Assembly: GCA_039566865.1 (NCBI GenBank) | Contig: CM076944.1 | Span: forward strand, 7,648,501-7,712,500 | Origin: Aurelia coerulea | Lineage: Eukaryota; Cnidaria; Scyphozoa; Semaeostomeae; Ulmaridae | Reading direction: 5' to 3' | DNA length: 64,000 nucleotides | Part shown: positions 1-12,370 of the stretch, in pieces | How positions within the stretch are numbered: position 1 is the stretch's first letter | How the letters are laid out: the number at the start of each line of letters is the position of its first letter | Position numbers and translations under genes: made by a program | The notes under the pieces: generated by a model | What the model was told of the DNA's origin: nothing | The model's input: the letters and a program-made list of their open reading frames with translations, nothing else | The model's database searches: none

Positions 1-14
1 GGATACATTTTACG

Positions 15-298
15 CCAAAGTAATGGGTGCATCTTCAAAAATTTTCCTCCTGCTCCGATGTAGCTATAGAAAAAATGTCACGAACCATAAATGTTTTCTT
101 GCCACAAATGGCAAGCATGATGTTGGGAGATGCTTTCTAAGCCAAAGTAAAAGATGTTTCTACAAAAATTTTCCTTGTGGTCTACTTTATTGGATAACTG
201 TCACAAAACTATCAAAGTTTCCTTGTCGCTATTGGTAGCATGATGTTGGGAGGTGCATTTTCAGCCAAAGTAAAGGGTGTGTCCCAAAAAATTTCCTA
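15..298. repeat. Imperfect tandem repeat, unit about 125 bp
   Basis: The phrase 'aaagtaa...tgtttctacaaaaattttcct' recurs near 18, 144 and 268, and 'gcatgatgttgggag' recurs at about 115 and 238. This gives a period of roughly 125 bp with about two and a half diverged copies. Short reading frames here follow the repeat and do not look like coding sequence. Confidence 0.7.
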
Positions 299-1150
299 AC
301 GGCTTCGCCCCCAGGCCCTCTCATTTCAATACCCCCACTTAATTTACCCTGGCCAAGCCACTGTGGTGGCATCCATAAAATTTGATTTTAGAGGGTCTGG
401 TACCCAGGGTACTCCTCTTTAAATCACACCGGCAATTTTAGCAATTTTAGTAACTGACTTGTCAGTGATTATGGTACCTGAAATTGAGAAGCTCTATTTG
501 GACGCGGGAAATGGTATGTTCTGCAGAAAATTTTCCGCGAATAGGGTATGTATTTCGCTTGAACAGGTCGGCGTTTAGGGTGCATATGTTAAACCTTTGT
601 ATGAGCATGATAGAAAAGTATAGAAGATTGTAGAGACCATGTACCTCCCATCGGCGTAGGGGGAGATAAAATTTGGGGGGCTGCCCGATAAAAAGTCCAT
701 TGTTTGAGAAAATTTTGCCCGACTTGAGGCGGATTTCTGCCCGATTATGGCTGATTTTTGCAAATTATATTTTCAAGCAGACCCAAACTTGGTCCATCTG
801 TAGACCTAAGATCTAAGAACCTAAATAGTAACAGACCCGAAGAATTTTACCCTAGACCCAAAAATTATGTGTAGACCCACTTCGAAAAGTGCCTTGGGTC
901 TGACTTGGACACCCCGTTCATATGACTTCCTTTTACATCAAAGAGCAAGGCCACCGAACTTTACACTGGCGTCACGCCACAATAAGATCGGACAGGACCC
1001 CCGGGAACACCTGCTGCACTGTGATTCATTTGTTATTGTTGTTTACATTGGGACAAAACCCCCTGGAAAATCAACAGTAAATAAAACCTCGCAACTTTGG
1101 AAAGGGAAACCGGCTGGTGCCAGCAGTTGAGTAATTGGCATGCGCAATAG
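299..1150. other. Intergenic stretch, no gene recognised
   Basis: I see no convincing exon. The 640-780 part contains G- and C-run phrases such as 'ggggggctgcccgataaaa', which look like a dispersed repeat fragment rather than a gene. An NRF1-like half site (ATGCGCA) lies near 1140, on the upstream side of the F-box gene. Confidence 0.5.
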
Positions 1151-1158
1151 CGAAAGAA

Positions 1159-1440
1159 TGCACATGTGAAAAAAGCGCGGAATTTGTATTCATTCCAATC
1201 CATTGTTCTCGGATTCTTTAGCTCAGTCACGATGGTAAAAAGGGGAGCTCCTCTTAGTAAAATGAGGATTCCGAAATCATCAAATCAATGCACATGTGAA
1301 AATAGCGCGGAATTTATATTCTCTGTCAGCATTGTGTTTAGAGGATAAGGGGTTTAGAAGACGATCGCACGGACTAAATGAGAGATCACAGTTGTTAGAA
1401 AGTATGCACGTGTGAAAATAACGCCGAAATTTTATTCTTT
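1159..1440 (+). promoter_or_regulatory. Three copies of an E-box composite motif upstream of the F-box gene
   Basis: A block reading TGCACATGTGAAAA..GCG then CGGAATTT and a T-rich tail occurs at 1159-1190, 1289-1320 and 1405-1440 (third copy TGCACGTGTG with ACGCCGAAAT). Each holds a CACATGTG or CACGTGTG palindromic E-box followed by a GCGC/GCGCC core. The copies are about 130 and 116 bp apart and the last ends 207 bp before the start codon. That position suggests a promoter array for a bHLH-type factor plus a second protein. Function is inferred; an old tandem duplication without function is the alternative. Confidence 0.45.
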
Positions 1441-1647
1441 TTTACTAATTGTGTAGGATAACAAGAGAAATAAACAGGCACGGTGATAAAAGTACGGCAA
1501 AGCCTTTGTGGAAAGCTTAATAACAAGGTTATACACGCTCACAGTGGTCGCTTTTTATTATTCTCATAATTCAATAAATTACTCAGGTTAGATTAAACAG
1601 GCTTTTCGCCTGGTGAATCAGTCATTTCTGGCTAGATTTACGGCGAG

Positions 1648-4600
1648 ATGGGCCGCGATTCTGGTCGTTGTTCTCCCAAAGAGAGAAGGAGTTGTCCTAT
1701 CGAAGATGAGCCTAGGCCGAAGAGAATTAGAAAGCAAGTGGAAAGGTATGGATATGAACCCAAAACATTGATCATGTCGAATATAAAGACAGTGGAAACT
1801 AGATCCTCGCGGAAACGGATGTTGGACCGAAAAAGACGGACATCTTCAAGAACGAGAAATTCTACTTCAAAGAAAGTTACTTGCGAAGAAAAGGAAGAAT
1901 TAATCGAAGAGAAATGTCTGGAACTTTGTGACTTGAGCGAAGAGGTTTTATTGCTGATATTAGAACGTATTCCAGCTTTTGGACTGATAAACTTGAGCAA
2001 AACATCAACACAATTTCGTCGACTATGTGTTATGGATACAATATGGAAGCAAAGATGTAGAGTAAGTTGTAATGTTTATAATATTTATAATTGTTTCCCT
2101 GATGTTGTACGAAATTAAGAAGAATATTGCAATAAATACAGCCGGAGAAAATGAGCTTGGCAAGCGGTGTGCCCTGATATTAATCACAGCAAGGAACCAC
2201 GAAAACTAATATCACGCGAAACTCAAATTTTCGATTTGAATGCTAGGAAATAGGCTAGAAAGTTTGTTTGAATGTTACAATATTTTAGATAAAGAACTCA
2301 GCCTCTATTTTGGTATATAAGGGTTCATTTTGAGCCAGGGAAATGCGTCGAAAGTTGTCCTAAATTTTCTGATCACTCACTCAAGTGTCAACAAAGGGTT
2401 ATCATCAAAGACACCATATGCTGCCAGTCTGTCTCTGTCTATCGACTTATAAGAAGACCAATCTCAAAGATAACCTACGCAATTTGTGTTCAAGAGACTT
2501 GGAATAAATGTCCCAAAACCTCATGAATAAAACTTTAAACATGTTAAGAAAATTCTTCAAATAGTTCTGCTTAATTTCACATGAAAGGAGAGGCTCTTCC
2601 GTGCGTGACCAATATTGATACAAAAGCAAGATTTCATGGCTACAACTTCAAAGTTTCGTTTTGAAATAAGGGGAAGTTTTAGATTGATGTTTCCTTCGAC
2701 GTTTTCAGTATCATTCAGGGGAATGAATCACTTTTTGGAGACAACAATATTACAATATCACATTTCATAATAAAGTTGAAACTCCATGAATTTGACACTC
2801 ATCACTCATCTTTGTATTTCATTTACATGGTTGGTTTCCCAGATCTTCAAAGACAATAATTTCTAACCAATGTCCTATCATATTCATCAAGGTTTCACCT
2901 GAATGATTAAAACACGAGAAGATAGAATGAATGAAGTTAAGAAAGTGTACTTAATGAGTGGAGGAGGTACCCAGGGGGTACGATACTCCCACCTAAACTT
3001 CTCTCCAAATAGTAATGTTGATAAAGTCGCCTGAGTGAGTGTCCAATTTATCTGGCATGGAAATACAGAGATTCAGGAGAAAATTTGAGAGCATCAAACT
3101 TTATATAATTATGACAGAAATTCCATAAGAAAATTGGCCCCTTGCCAATAACATGAAATAATGGAAAATTCCCCCTTTGAAAAAGATATCACTTTTTTCT
3201 GATCCTTCATAAAATTCTTGGATACCAAATGTCATTCGTTGTTATTTTTATACCTATTTTTTATATGACCGAAGAATACCACGAAAATATTTTTCCACTT
3301 GGATTATTCCCTAAAGAATAGCAATGAAGTATTCTGCAGTTCCAGAGCAAGTCTCTCAGTGAAAGAGTGATGTTTAGGAGAGAGAGATTGTGATGCTCAG
3401 TTTTATGTGTGATACGTATAGAAAACACGTAGTGACTATTTTGGCAACTTCACGTAGGATTTCACTTGAGATGGCTTCACAACGACACAGCATAGATCTT
3501 AAGATGTCATTAAGAAAGAAAAAACCAAGATTCTGCACAGTTTATTTAGAAAAGTTTCCTTATCCTGTATAAAGAATACTGAAAAAACAATTTGCGTAGC
3601 TGTTTGAACAAACCATTGGGAATTTTCTCTAAGTAATTCAAGCATTGCTCAAAGCATATGTATTCATGAGAGCCCATGAGATCAGCTTTTATTGCCTAAA
3701 TCTTTTCAATCTTTTCAGCGAACAGGGGATTGCCACAGTTGGACAGGATTGTCCGTTGCCATGAAATATTGATAAAACGCGGCCTTCTTTTATACGTTGC
3801 TTTTCCTTACTTAAAGAATATCTCAACAAGACTTGCAACCACCAGTAAACTGAATTTACTGCAGTGTCAAAGGGGTTTGATCAGAACATAGTGCAGCACC
3901 AGTGGCCGCATTGCAAATTCAATGACTCTGAATTAGAAGCTCCCGCACTCTGAACGGTGCCCTTTCAAACATTTAAATTCTTTGATTACGAAACTCGCTT
4001 GATTTTTATTATTTAAAAGTCCATTAATGCTTTGCTGGTTGCATGTTTGGGATTGATTTTATCTTTAAAGATTTCTGGTTGATGTTCTCAGTTTATTGTG
4101 AAGGTTAATCTGTGTCGTGCATGTTACCTGTTTAGTTCTTTGCTTCAAATTCAGAGGAGCAAAGTGCATAACACAAGACGCACCTGATAGCATCAGCAGC
4201 AATACTGATCAATGGCAGCTGCACAAATCTTCCTCTGTGTACAGAGCTTTCCTTTCTTTTACTCAAAAGTTTTTGTACTTTGCAAATTGCATCCTGTTTT
4301 GCGATTCCTCAGTGAAAGCGTAGAACTTTATCTTTTTCTCGAGGGGCAAGCCAGGCTAGTCAGGCTACACAACTCACGACGCACTTTTTGGGGAAGCTCC
4401 TCAACGTTTATCCTAAAGGGCACCCCCTGGCACCCTAATTCAACCCTAGTTTTGTAACTCTAAACTTCTAGTGAAGTGCACAACTATCTGTGCCAAGGGC
4501 AAAATGAACTGCTAAACCAGTCCAAAGCACTCAGCTACCCATTTGGCGAGGCTTCCATCCTTTTGTTTTCGCAAAAAGTCGTGAAGAACTCTCGTGGAAT

Positions 4601-7600
4601 CGTTTTCCCTCTTTGAAAATCTCGTAAACTATTCTAGGGGAGTGATGTGCCCGATCAATTCTTGCATCAGATCAGACAAGGCTTTGGTACATACTAGTTT
4701 ATCGGCTCTTGTTCCCTTACGCATGAAAACATTGGGACGATTTGAGTAAGTCTCGATGGGACCCAAGCTCCTTCAGATGTAACCCCTGAAAGACCACCTC
4801 TCGGATCGGATACGCCCCAAATTGGCACGACTTTACAATCTTGAAAGAACCATTTTCGGAATATGATATGCCCTTGAAGTTTTGAATGGACTTCTGAGGA
4901 TTCCACATGGCTCCACCATCTATTTATAGACAAGCAATTTTTTCTTTCCTACCACAAATAGTTCCGCATATATGACGAAGTTACAAATGACGTCATTAGC
5001 ATGACATGTAGGGGCGGCACCCTTCAGTAAGACCAACTTTGATACAGAACAAAGGCTGTTTGATTTTTGTCGCCCTACAACAGTACAACAGCTATTGAAT
5101 GATTTCAAAACCTAACATCCTGTTTGCGCAGGATTTTGGCCAGGTGGAACAATTCCCTCTTTCTTTCATCTTTCACGTGTCATAGATGTTCCGCTTGATT
5201 ATCAAATTGTGGTGATTTTATCAGAATAATTGTGAACCATAATGTCTTGAATGTGGCACTTATCAGTGTCGTGCCTTTGATCGTTTATTTTTGGATTTCA
5301 AGTACTTTTGTTGTAGGCGCTCTCCTTGACACTCAAAAAGTGTCACTCTAATGTCTCGTTCAATTCCTGCCCTGATCCCCCCCCGGGACACCCCCGGACA
5401 TTTGCACAAAAAATTTTCCCGGCCCCCAGGCATTTGACCCTAAATTTTTCCCCGGGCCCCGGGCATTTGAGTAGCATTTGGCAAGAACGAGAGCTTTTCC
5501 TTATACAGTAACTGGGAATATAGCATTTTTCCAGTGCCCGGCCCCCGGGCATTTGACCATCAATTTTTCCCCGGCCCCCGGGCATTTGAGCAAGGAATTT
5601 TTGTTGACCCCCGGGCTGCCCGGGGGGGGGTGGTCAGGGTAGGAATTGAACGAGACATAATGAAATGAAAATTAACTCAAACTCAGCACGTTTTCGCTGG
5701 ATGCAAAAATAATAGTGTTCGTCGGGAAAATTTGTTGCTCATCCTACATCATATAAATTGCAAGGATCCCACCCTTTTTGTCGGAACCCTCCAAACAGCC
5801 ATGGTCTAGTTTGTAGCAACTGGGAATGGAAAACTGAGCCTCTTTTTCCAGTATCAATAGTATCAATGCTTATAAGCCGCACGGGTTCAGTTCTGTGCTC
5901 TTGTTCTCGAAACTATCGGATCTGAAGGGTAACAATGCCCCATCAGTGCTTTAGAACATCGAACAAGGTTACGAGATATTCTTGCAATCGATATAAAGGG
6001 AGCCTTGGGGAGACTCACGAGACTTTTTACGCAGAAATTACGTTGCGGACAACCTGAGTCATTCGGTGGCAATAAAAGACCAATTCATTCTCAGCCATGA
6101 CTCGAACCCCCGGTGGATATCCAAATCGCAAAGCACACTGTGGAGAGAGTTATCAATGAGAGCATCCTCTATGCCTTTGGCTTAGGCAAATAGATTCATT
6201 AGTCATATTGTGGAGAAGTTGAGTAAATCTGCGGCACCAACAGTTGTTTTTATTTCACCTATGACTTGACCCCCCGTTGGACACCTAAATCCCGAAGCAC
6301 ACTATGGAAAGAGTTATCGATAAGAGCTTCTTCTTACAAAACAGCAAAGAAACAAATCCCTCAAAAAGGATACCAACATGGCCATTATTGGAAGATTAGC
6401 GCACGATGAAAGTGGGCGATTTGTGTGTGTTATCATCATCACAATGGTTTTGCGCGTAAAATCCTATATCTAAGACGTAATTTCATTTTGGGGAAAATTA
6501 TGGATTCCGAACTCATCGAATTTTTTGTTCTTCTTTCTCATAGGTCATGCAAAATTAAGTGTCGTTATGAATAATCCTTCGCAATTGACTCATTTTTATT
6601 ATAGTTTCCATTATTTTTAGAGGATAATTTCAGGGAATTTATTACGATTGACATGAAATAAAAACACTGACGTTTTGTAAAGAAATATAAAGAAAATCTC
6701 CTCTCAACCAACACCGAGCTGTTTCCTTTTGTTAGGCCAAATGAATAAATCTCTTTCAAAGTTGTTTCCTTGTGTGGCAAAGTGCCCACAAAATGCAAGT
6801 AGCGACAATCTCCGTACAAATATATCGGTAATTTAGCGGCGTGCAGCCCTTTATTTTCCAAAGCTTTTGCTTGTTCCTTAGCCATAAAAAGAAGGAGGTA
6901 CTTAAAGACCTTAAATAAGACGATTATATTGGATAATTCTTTATCTTGAACGTATGAAAAACAAGTTTTCTATCAAAAATTCACCCAAGTAGTGTTTGAC
7001 TAATTCATCTGGTTCGTGGTGTGGTGGCTGTTTACGTGAAAGCTGAATTTATGGGGCGAAGGGTGGAGCTAACTTTTGATACGCAGTAGTTTTTATAGGA
7101 GACTTTGATCTGCCCGTAGTACCAATAGTGTCTTAATTTTGTATGAAAATCGCCACTTTGCAGTGTTAAAAGTTTCTTAATCATAAATCTAAATTGTTGG
7201 CTATAGCACCCAGGGTAACATTGCTCAAGAATAGAGGTTCCGCGAGAGTTTCATCGACAAATTTGCCACAATAACGAGAGTTTCTTAAGAGTTTGGCCAT
7301 CCTTGTACCTAATCGGCTCAGGTTTGTTTTACTCATTTCAAGTCATGTGACCATACTCTTGGGAAGTTTTAGTATTATGCTACTTTTTGAACTCATGGCA
7401 CAACTTTGCATGGCACAAACTATGTTAGAGAAATAAAAAGATGTTTTATCAAGAGATTGATCACATGACTTGAAATGGGTGCAACCAAACCTTAGCCGAT
7501 TTTGTCTATTTCTTGGAGAGGCATTTCACTCCTTCAACAATTCTGCGAGATATTTCACAACGAAAGGATTTCTGGAGGATTTCAGTGAAAAAAGAACTTT

Positions 7601-10600
7601 GCCAAAGGTGTGCGAGATTTTTGGGAGTGGATTGCCCCTAGAGTTCGTTATACAACAATTTCGTTTGAAACGAATGTTATGATTATTGTCGCTTTTCTTG
7701 AAAGCTTCAGTCATTGGTTGCCCTAGTGGACTCTGACTCATAATACAGTTGGTTCCCTAGCAAGATTTGATTGCATCCCTGAGTGATGGAGAAAGTTGTC
7801 GATTCATTCATGGAAGACTTGTTTGTGATAGCTTCCAAAGAGACGGTTTGTAGGCCTGGGTACAAACAACGACCACGCAAAATTCCCAAGTGAAACAGAC
7901 TTTCTTTCATAACTCTAACTCAATAAACAAAACAAGCTGAACTGATGTATCTATGAATTTGGTTAGAATGTTATTTTCGTAGCTTTGATCTGAATGCAAG
8001 GATTCATCAATAAATTTATGAAAGATCTGGTTTGAACATAGATGAATGACCGTATGGATATATGAATGAATGAACGAATGAATGGAATGATGAATATTTG
8101 AATGAAGGAGTGAATTATCGCAGCATTGCATGAATTGGAACGAATGAAAGAGTGAATAAACGCATGAAACTTTTATTCATACAGTACGTATGGCATTAAA
8201 ATTTAGTTCTTTATCCATACGCCAAATTTAAAGCAAAGCATGGAAAGACTGTGCCTTCCTTATGATTGTGATGTCTTTCGAAACCAGGAAGTACCGGGGT
8301 ACCAGGTGTCCCAGAAAATTTCCCCGCATCTGAGCACGTTTTCGAGTAGTGAAAGGTGAAAGTAGGAGGAAATACGAAAGGTTTGCGTTCCCTTTTCTGG
8401 GATTTGATACCTGGACTTTTGCCAAAGTAGGCCTAAATACCATACCTAATTGTAGGCCTGGATACCGTAGGCAAGCAAGATACAAGTATGACGAGTATGC
8501 GCTCGAAACGTCGTGTTTTTGAACATCTCAGCAATTTTTGGTACTAAATCATTTATTCATTGTATTTTCGTTTTAAGCAAGATACAAGTTCTTCATTGTC
8601 CTGAGCACCTAAACTTAGTGCGTAATTTTTTCAACTTGAAAGAGTCTTCAGATCCACAAGTAGTTTTCAGTTCCATGGCTTTGAGACAAGCTGTTGAAGA
8701 TCTTTCCTTTTATTTCTTATTTGCAAATTTGAGACTTTGGCTCTGTTTTACTGCTCTAGAACAGTAAGAGCATGCGCGGCTATTTCAAGCAAATGGCAGT
8801 GCTGAAACGGTGTGCAAAATAGGATTTTGTTGTGAGAAAATTTGAACTTTGAAATTTGAAATTTGCCTTAGACTCATTACATAAGTCTCAACATCGCTCA
8901 TTGAATTGGATAGTTATTGCTCATGCTGAGAGAAAATTTATGAGAGAAACTAAAAAATCAGATTGAAAATGTTGAACGAATACAAGGAATCACGTTATAA
9001 GTCTAGATTTGTCTCTCAATCCCTGATGTTTTTTGTCTCTGCCACAACGTCTAATACCAATATAACACGGAGCTGTGGTGGGGGATGAGCCCCACAAATA
9101 TTTTGTAACAATTTAGTGATTCTTAACAAAGTTTTACGATAGAAACAACTGTGGTCATTCCATAGACCTTTTAGCTATTCTACAAAGAGCCTGGATCGAG
9201 CGTTATTTTTATACATTTTTATACTCGAAGTTCGATCGAGTGGCGTTAGAGCTTCTATCACTATTGTGCACATTCGAAAATTCTACAAAATGTAGCAAAA
9301 TGTTGTTCGATTCTGATTCTGTTCAGAAAAGCTAAAAAGTCTATTGCAATGAGTGCAAAGTGCCAGTATATTTTCATGATTATATGTGCGTGAAGTAAGT
9401 TATTTTCTAATTCATTTCATTCAACCGAAAATAACTGCATTTATTACAGTTCTTGTAAGAGTCTTTTATGACAGTAGTACTAGTCAGTTTAGCAAACGAG
9501 CAACGAGCTATCGACGTGTGACCTTTAGACTCCTGTTCAGACTATTTATACTGTCACTATTTCACATTCCAGAACACAACTTAAAATCACTGGCACGCTT
9601 GTATACACGACTCTATTGTAACCTACTTAAGACTCTACTCTTTTTCCCTCTCTTGGGAGTTGGGACTACATAAATTCAGTTTTTGATGGCATTTTGAATA
9701 CTTTGGTAGAAGTCCAATCAAGCAAGTACATGTGCTAGTTGTACTGTTGTTTTATGTTTTCTTGTAACGGCCGTGGGGTAGTCATTGCCTTTGGTTTCTC
9801 ATGGTACAGTAAATCCCCGCATATAAGAACCTACAAAATTAAGAACCTAGAAGCTGTTTTCCCTAACTTATGCACCTTGTAATTAAGAACCTGTTTCAGT
9901 TTGATGAAAAATATGTTCTTATTGCAGGGGTAGTAAACTTGATCCTTGATCGTCGTTATTAAGCTGATTTTTGTCCCAGTTGGCTGGTAAAGTTTGAATC
10001 TCCTCCCCTGTTGTTCGTAAGCTTAGGTTTAGTTATTAGGCCCATAACAACGTTACCAAAATAAATTACTGGTCTAAACATCTTTTATGCAGACTCTAAA
10101 AGGATCTATACAAGGCACCCTTCAAATAAGAACCTTCATACCTTGAAATTCGTCTTTGTACCTTTAAAATAAGAACCTATTTCAGCCTGGTTCTCAAAAA
10201 AGTAGGTTCTTATATGCGGGCATGTACTGTATTGTAATTGTAATATCGTAAAGTAGTTTACAAGTAGAGTAATCTGTATCACGTCTTGTAAAATTTGCAA
10301 TGGATCACAAAAAAATCCTAGCAACCATCCATTGACAAATGTTTTCAAACAAACAAGACCCTATCCTTCTTGGTGCCAATCTGTTCTAAGTCTGTGACTC
10401 TTTGACTTTCAGATTGACTTCGATTTGTACGCAAGATGGCCAGAATTCTCATACTTATATCTTTACGAGATGTTTTACAAAGCAGATGCATTACGATATG
10501 ACCAGAACTTCTTCAAACCAGTCAGTCAACTAAAGACTTCTGTTATCGTTTGGTATTTAATGAACCCTGAACCACCGTGTCATGTAGTAAGTCATCTTAC

Positions 10601-12329
10601 AGCTAGTCAAGTCAAGTCGATATGGGGAATCACGGAAGAAGAACTAGAAGAAATGTACTTTGATGATTCAGGTAAGACAGCTCTTTTACTAGACTTCTTA
10701 CATTTGGAATAATATTTCTCCAGGGTGGACATTCAGCACATAGACATATGGGGAGTGGGCGGGTAGAAGACCAAGAAATCTTGAGGCTATCCAAAAGAGC
10801 AGCTGATTTTGTAGTTAAAATCTGTAAACGAACATGAAGTATCCTGAAACGATGCAAAATTGAGGTTAGGATTGCCTTTAAAGAACCCAAATCAGTATAA
10901 CTGTATTTCACGCCAAAAACTATCATTGTGACAATGTTTGTTTATTTTGATCCAAAAGTATCACTTTCGGCAATATTTGCAGGGTTCGGTGGAAATTACG
11001 ACAGAAGATGCCAATGTTTCTTGAATTCTTTTTGTTTCTTTGGTTCCCTGAAAATCCAAGAAAAGGCAATATAGAGCTGGAATGGAGGAAATTGTAGGAA
11101 ATAAAATCTGCCTCGGTATCATATAATTTAGTATTTTGTCCGGTTTTACAACGTCAATTAATTGTAAATTCTCATTCTATCTGCTAGGATGCTTAAAATA
11201 CAGTTGATATCGTAAGAACTTTTTTTTATATATTCTCATCAAATTTACAATAACAAACAATTACAACATTACGAAACAACGGCGAAGGGAGCATGGAAAT
11301 ACATAACAACCCTTTAAAGAACTTTCAACTTTACTGCAAAATAAATACACCTTGTCACTTATACCCTTCGACCAGTTGGTTTAAGACTACATTTCCTGTT
11401 TTGTTTTTCAGAGGACAGGCCAGAAATGTTTCCACTGTGCCATTACGAATGGACGAAACTATACTCTGTATTCTTGAAAAAGCACGGAGGTCGTACAGCA
11501 ATGCAGAACTATGTACTGAAACGATGTCTTAGGAACAGGCAAGCATTGGAAGAGCACTATAGACTTTCACTACACACGTCTAGGCGGCAGAAATGGTATC
11601 AATACTTAGAAGATAGAGATGTTGGTAATAGAGAGGCGTTAAGGGCACTCACGGAGCATATGCCAAAAGTCACCTATGTTTACATGCTACACAAGGTATG
11701 CTTAGACTGATTACAATTTCTTAGCTATCGCTATTGATAGACTGATTTGAGAAAAAGGTTGTTGTTGTTGTTGTTGCTGTTGTTGTTGCGATATATGGGG
11801 CGATCTCGTGAATCTAAGGTATGTTCTGAGTTTGAGAATCAATTTGGCATCTTCATTGATTTGACGATTTTGCAGGCTCTATAGAAGTTTTATCATGGTC
11901 CTTACGTTTAGAAAGCTTCTCAAGAAGCTGCAATAAATTGCAATCAAGAATTAGGCTTCAAGAAACGTTTTATTGAGAAAGAGATGTACTGGGTGAGAAA
12001 AAAGTTGAAACATTTGCGAGCTTGTAGTATGCTAGCTATTCATAAGATTCCTTCAAATGATTATCATTGTATGGTTAAAGGGTCTGTTTCATCCAGCACT
12101 CCTTGCACGTGCAGCCTCTTGGTTTTCCTTTGTTGTCGCCATTTTCATGGGCCATCAAAATGGCAGCAACAAAGGCCTACCAAGAGATGGCACGTGCAAG
12201 GCATGCCGGATGAAACAGACCCTTTAACATGTCAGCTTCGATTTAGTTGGTTAAAATGGGTCATATATGATTTACAAGTGACTTTATCAAACTGTTCCAT
12301 ATCAGTATGGTTAATTTTTGTTGTCGCCG

Positions 12330-12370
<41 letters not shown>

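Noticed and set aside
1638..2000. 120-residue minus-strand frame over F-box exon 1
   Set aside because: Complement of a conserved F-box exon with correct splice donor; the opposite strand shows no recognisable domain.
6565..6885. 106-residue minus-strand frame in intron 1
   Set aside because: No recognisable motif or repeat homology; length is within chance expectation for AT-rich intron DNA of this size.
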